Under the pieces are notes generated by a model. It did not search any database, had not been told where the DNA came from, and saw only the letters and a list, made by a program, of their open reading frames with translations. Position numbers and translations under genes: made by a program. Shown here one piece after another: positions 61,039 to 64,000 of a stretch of DNA of 64,000 nucleotides. The stretch's first letter is position 1, and every line of letters starts with the position of its first letter. The stretch lies in contig NC_080081.1 in NCBI RefSeq assembly GCF_949987535.1, positions 34,016,428-34,080,427 on the forward strand, read 5' to 3'. The stretch comes from Balaenoptera acutorostrata (taxonomy: Eukaryota; Chordata; Mammalia; Artiodactyla; Balaenopteridae).

Positions 61039-61257
61039 TTTCTAGAGTCCCAATTTTCTTTTTTTTTTTTATCCACTAGTTAGGGAATTATATCAAATTG
61101 ATTTCATTTTTAAATTAAACTGAATAATGTACATTCAGACAAATGCAAGTGATTTTTAATTCACAAATCAGTTACTTAGCAATTCTGATTTGAAAAATAA
61201 AAAAGTTTTCCTTACCAAATAAAGTTTCATTTATCTCTGCTTAAGTCTTTACTTATT
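61039..61257. other. Short non-coding spacer
   Basis: AT-rich sequence between two L1 insertions, with a T-run at 61061-61070. Nothing recognised. Confidence 0.5.
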
Positions 61258-64000
61258 TTTTGAATTTTATTTTATTAATTTTTTTATACAGCAGGTTCTT
61301 ATTAGTTATCCATTTTATACATATTAGTGTATATATGTCAATCCCAATCTCCCAATTCATCACACCACCACCACCACCCCCTCTGCTTTCCCCCCTTGGT
61401 GTCCATACATTTGTTCTCTACATCTATGTCTCAATTTCTGCCCTGCAAACCGGTTAATCTGTACCATTTTTCTAGGTTCCACATATATGCGTTAATATAC
61501 AATATTTGTTTTTCTCTTTCTGACTTACTTCACTCTGTATGACAGTCTCTAGATCCATCCATGCCAATACAAATGACCCAATTTTGTTCCTTTTTATGGC
61601 TGAGTAATATTCCATCATATACATGTACCACATCTTCTTTATCCATTCGTCTGTTGATGGGCATTTAGGTTGCTTCCATGACCTGGCTAATGTAAATAGT
61701 GCTGCAATGAACATTGGGGTGCATGTCACTCTTTGAATTGTGGTTTTCCCTGGGTATATGCCCAGTAGTGGGATTGCTGGGTCATATGGTAATTCTATTT
61801 TTAGTTTTTTAAGGAACCTCCATATTGTTCTCCATAGTGGCTGTATCAATTTACATTCCCACCAACAGTACAAGAGGGTCCCTTTCCTCCACACCATCTA
61901 CAGTATTTGTTGTTTGTAGATTTTCTGATGATGCCCATTCTAACTGGTGTAAGGTGATACCTCATTGTAGTTTTGATTTGTATCTGTCTAATAATTAGTG
62001 ATGTTGAGCAGCTTTTCATGTGCTTCTTGGCCATCTGTATGTTTTCTTTGGAGAAATGTCTATTTAGGTCTTCTGCCCATTTTTGGATTGGGTTGCTTGT
62101 TTTTTTAATATTGAGCTGCATGAGCTGTTTATACATTTTGGAGATTAATCCCTTGTTCGTTGATTCGTTTACAAATATTTTCTCCCATTCTGAGGGTTGC
62201 CTTTTCGTCTTGTTTATGGTTTCCTTTGCTGTGCAAGAGCTTTGAAGTTTCATTAGGTCCCATTTGTTTATTTTTGTTTTTATTTCCATTACTCTAAGAG
62301 GTGGATTAACAAATATCTTGCTGTGATTTATATCAAAGACTGTGCTTCCTATAAGAGTTTTATAGTGTCCGGTCTTACATTTAGGTCTCGAATCCATTTT
62401 GAGTTTATTTCTTGTGTATGGTGTTAGGGGGTGTTCTAATTTCATTCTTTTACATGTAGCTGTCCAGTTTTCCCAGCACCACTTATTGAAGAGACTGTCT
62501 TTTCTCCATTATATATCATTGTCTCCTTTGTCATAGATTAGTTGACCATAGGTGTGTGGGTTTATCTCTGGGCTTTCTATCCTGTTCCATTGATCTATAT
62601 TTCTGTTTTTGTGCCAGTACCATATTGTCTCGATTACTGTAGCTTTGTAGTATAGTCTGAGGTCAGGGAGTCTGATTCCTCCAGCTCCATTTTTTACCCT
62701 CAAGACTGCTTTGGCTATTCAGGGACTTTTGTGTCTCCATACAAATTTTAAGACTTTTTGTTCTAGTTCTGTAAAAAATGTCATTGGTAATTTGATAGGG
62801 ATTGCATTGAATCTATAGATTGCTTTCAGTAGTATAGTCATTTTCACAGTGTTGATTCTTCCAATCCAAGAACATGGTATATCTCTCCATCTGTTGGTAT
62901 CATCTTTAATTTCTTTCATCAGTGTCTTATAGTTTTCTGCATACAGGTCTTTTTTCTCCCTAGGTAAATTTATTCTTAGGTATTTTATTCTTTTTGTTGC
63001 AATGGTAAATGGGAGTGTGTCCTTAATTTCTCTTTCAGATTTTTCATCATTAGTGTATAGGAATGCAAGAGTTTTCTGTGCATTAATTTTGTATCCTGCA
63101 ACTTCACCAAATTCATTGATTAGCTCTAGTAGTTTTCTGGTGGCATCTTTAGGATTCTCTATGTATAGTATCATATCATCTGCAAACAGTGACAGTTTTA
63201 CTTCTTCTTTTCCAATTTGTATTCCTTTTATTTCTTTTTCTTCTCTGATTGCAGTGGCTAGGACTTCCAAAACTATGTTGAATAATAGTGGTGACAGTGG
63301 ACATCCTTGTCTTGTTCCTGATCTTAGAGAAAATGCTTTCAGTTTTTCACCATTGAGAATGATGTTCCCTGTGGGTTTGTCATATGTGGCCTTTATTATG
63401 CTGAGGTAGGTTCCCTCTATGCCCACTTTCTGGAGAGTTTTTATCATAAATGGGTGTTGAATTTTGTCAAAAGCTTTTTCTGCATCTATTGAGATGATCA
63501 TATGGTTTTTCTTCTTCACTTTGTTAATATGGTGTATCACATTGATTGATTTGCGTATATTGAAGAATCCTTGCATCCCTGGGATAAATCCCACTTGATC
63601 ATGGTGTATGATCCTTTTAATGTGCTGTTGGATTCTGTTTGCTAGTATTTTGTTGAGGATTTTTGCATCTATATTCATCAGTGATATTGGTCTGTAATTT
63701 TCCTTTTTTTGTAGTATCTTTGTCTGGTTTTCGTATCAGGGTGATGGTGGCATTGTAGAATGAGTTTGGGAGTGTTCCTTCGTCTGCAATTTTTTGGAAG
63801 AGTTTGAGAAGGATGGGTGTTAGCTCTTCTCTAAATGTTTGATAGAATTCACCTGTGAAGCCATCTGGTCCTGGACTTTTGCTTGTTGGAATATTTTTCA
63901 TCACAGTTTCAATTTAATTACTTGTGATTGGTCTGTTCATGTTTTCTATTTCTTCCTGGTTCAGTCTTGGAAGGGGATGCCTTTCTAAGAATTTGTCCAC
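61258..64000 (-). mobile_element. Second LINE-1, decayed, continues past the window
   Basis: Starts at the left with the L1 3' end ('atacagcaggttcttattag' on plus) and runs through the 3' UTR and ORF2 to the window edge. It is similar in order and content to the 51-55 kb element, so it belongs to the same or a close subfamily. Its 5' end and right-hand duplication are outside the window. No transduced block is seen at its 3' side: the A-rich tail is directly at about 61255-61280. Confidence 0.95.
61472..64000 (-). pseudogene. LINE-1 ORF2 pseudogene, partial
   Basis: The frame is broken into pieces: 63904-63617, 63678-62719, 62703-62509, 62445-61846 and 61897-61472. Compared with the intact ORF2 here there is a frameshift near 63.65 kb (just after KPDKDTTKK) and a break near 62.71 kb before [10 protein letters not shown] short deletion with frame loss lies near 62.35-62.45 kb. 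A frameshift at about 61.87 kb runs through the cysteine motif (CRWCGGKG... in one frame, ...LLYCWWEC in the next). The RT core with [17 protein letters not shown] and FADD survives in the 319-codon piece, but no full enzyme can be made. The endonuclease part is outside the window. Confidence 0.95.

Overview
This window looks like gene-poor nuclear DNA from a mammal, most likely a whale or dolphin, or at least a cetartiodactyl. The evidence is the set of interspersed repeats. There are several tRNA-Glu-derived SINEs of the CHR type (heads reading 'ggcttccctggtggcgcagt'), MIR copies, DNA-transposon relics of the hAT and Tigger types, and several ages of LINE-1. I found no multi-exon or single-exon host protein gene, no rRNA gene and no functional tRNA gene. 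The only long open frames belong to LINE-1. The window could be an intergenic desert or lie inside a large intron; the sequence alone does not decide this.

Layout. 1-5.6 kb: mostly unique AT-rich DNA with one truncated SINE (2.8 kb), one short L1 tail (4.2 kb) and a motif-rich segment at 3.1-3.5 kb that resembles a conserved non-coding element. 5.6-10.5 kb: a hAT-type element with clear 8-bp duplications, an old dispersed repeat, L1 debris, and a three-level nest (SINE inside an LTR-like element inside an older LTR-like element). 10.5-23.7 kb: MIRs, decayed L1 or HAL1 sequence, a Tigger-type element inside an old L1, and a 36-nt tRNA-Glu-like half inserted at 22.3 kb with a 17-bp target duplication. 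23.7-49.9 kb: mostly unannotatable DNA with scattered SINEs, MIRs, small L1 3' ends and several copies of two old dispersed repeat families.

49.9-57.1 kb holds the main object: a full-length minus-strand L1 with intact ORF1 and ORF2. It is flanked by a perfect 15-bp target duplication at a TT/AAAA endonuclease site. About 1.17 kb of non-L1 sequence lies between the L1's own 3' end and the final poly(A). That extra block carries an 82-bp tandem repeat of about six copies and a correctly placed AATAAA, which is the signature of a 3' transduction. 57.1-64 kb holds two more L1 3' ends and then a decayed minus-strand L1 ORF2 that runs off the right edge of the window.

How the parts relate. The L1 ORF2 protein (endonuclease plus reverse transcriptase) is the known machine that copies L1 itself and, in trans, SINEs. 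Most of the insertions here (SINEs, truncated L1 tails, the transduced block, possibly the tRNA half) therefore read as products of the same activity at different times.
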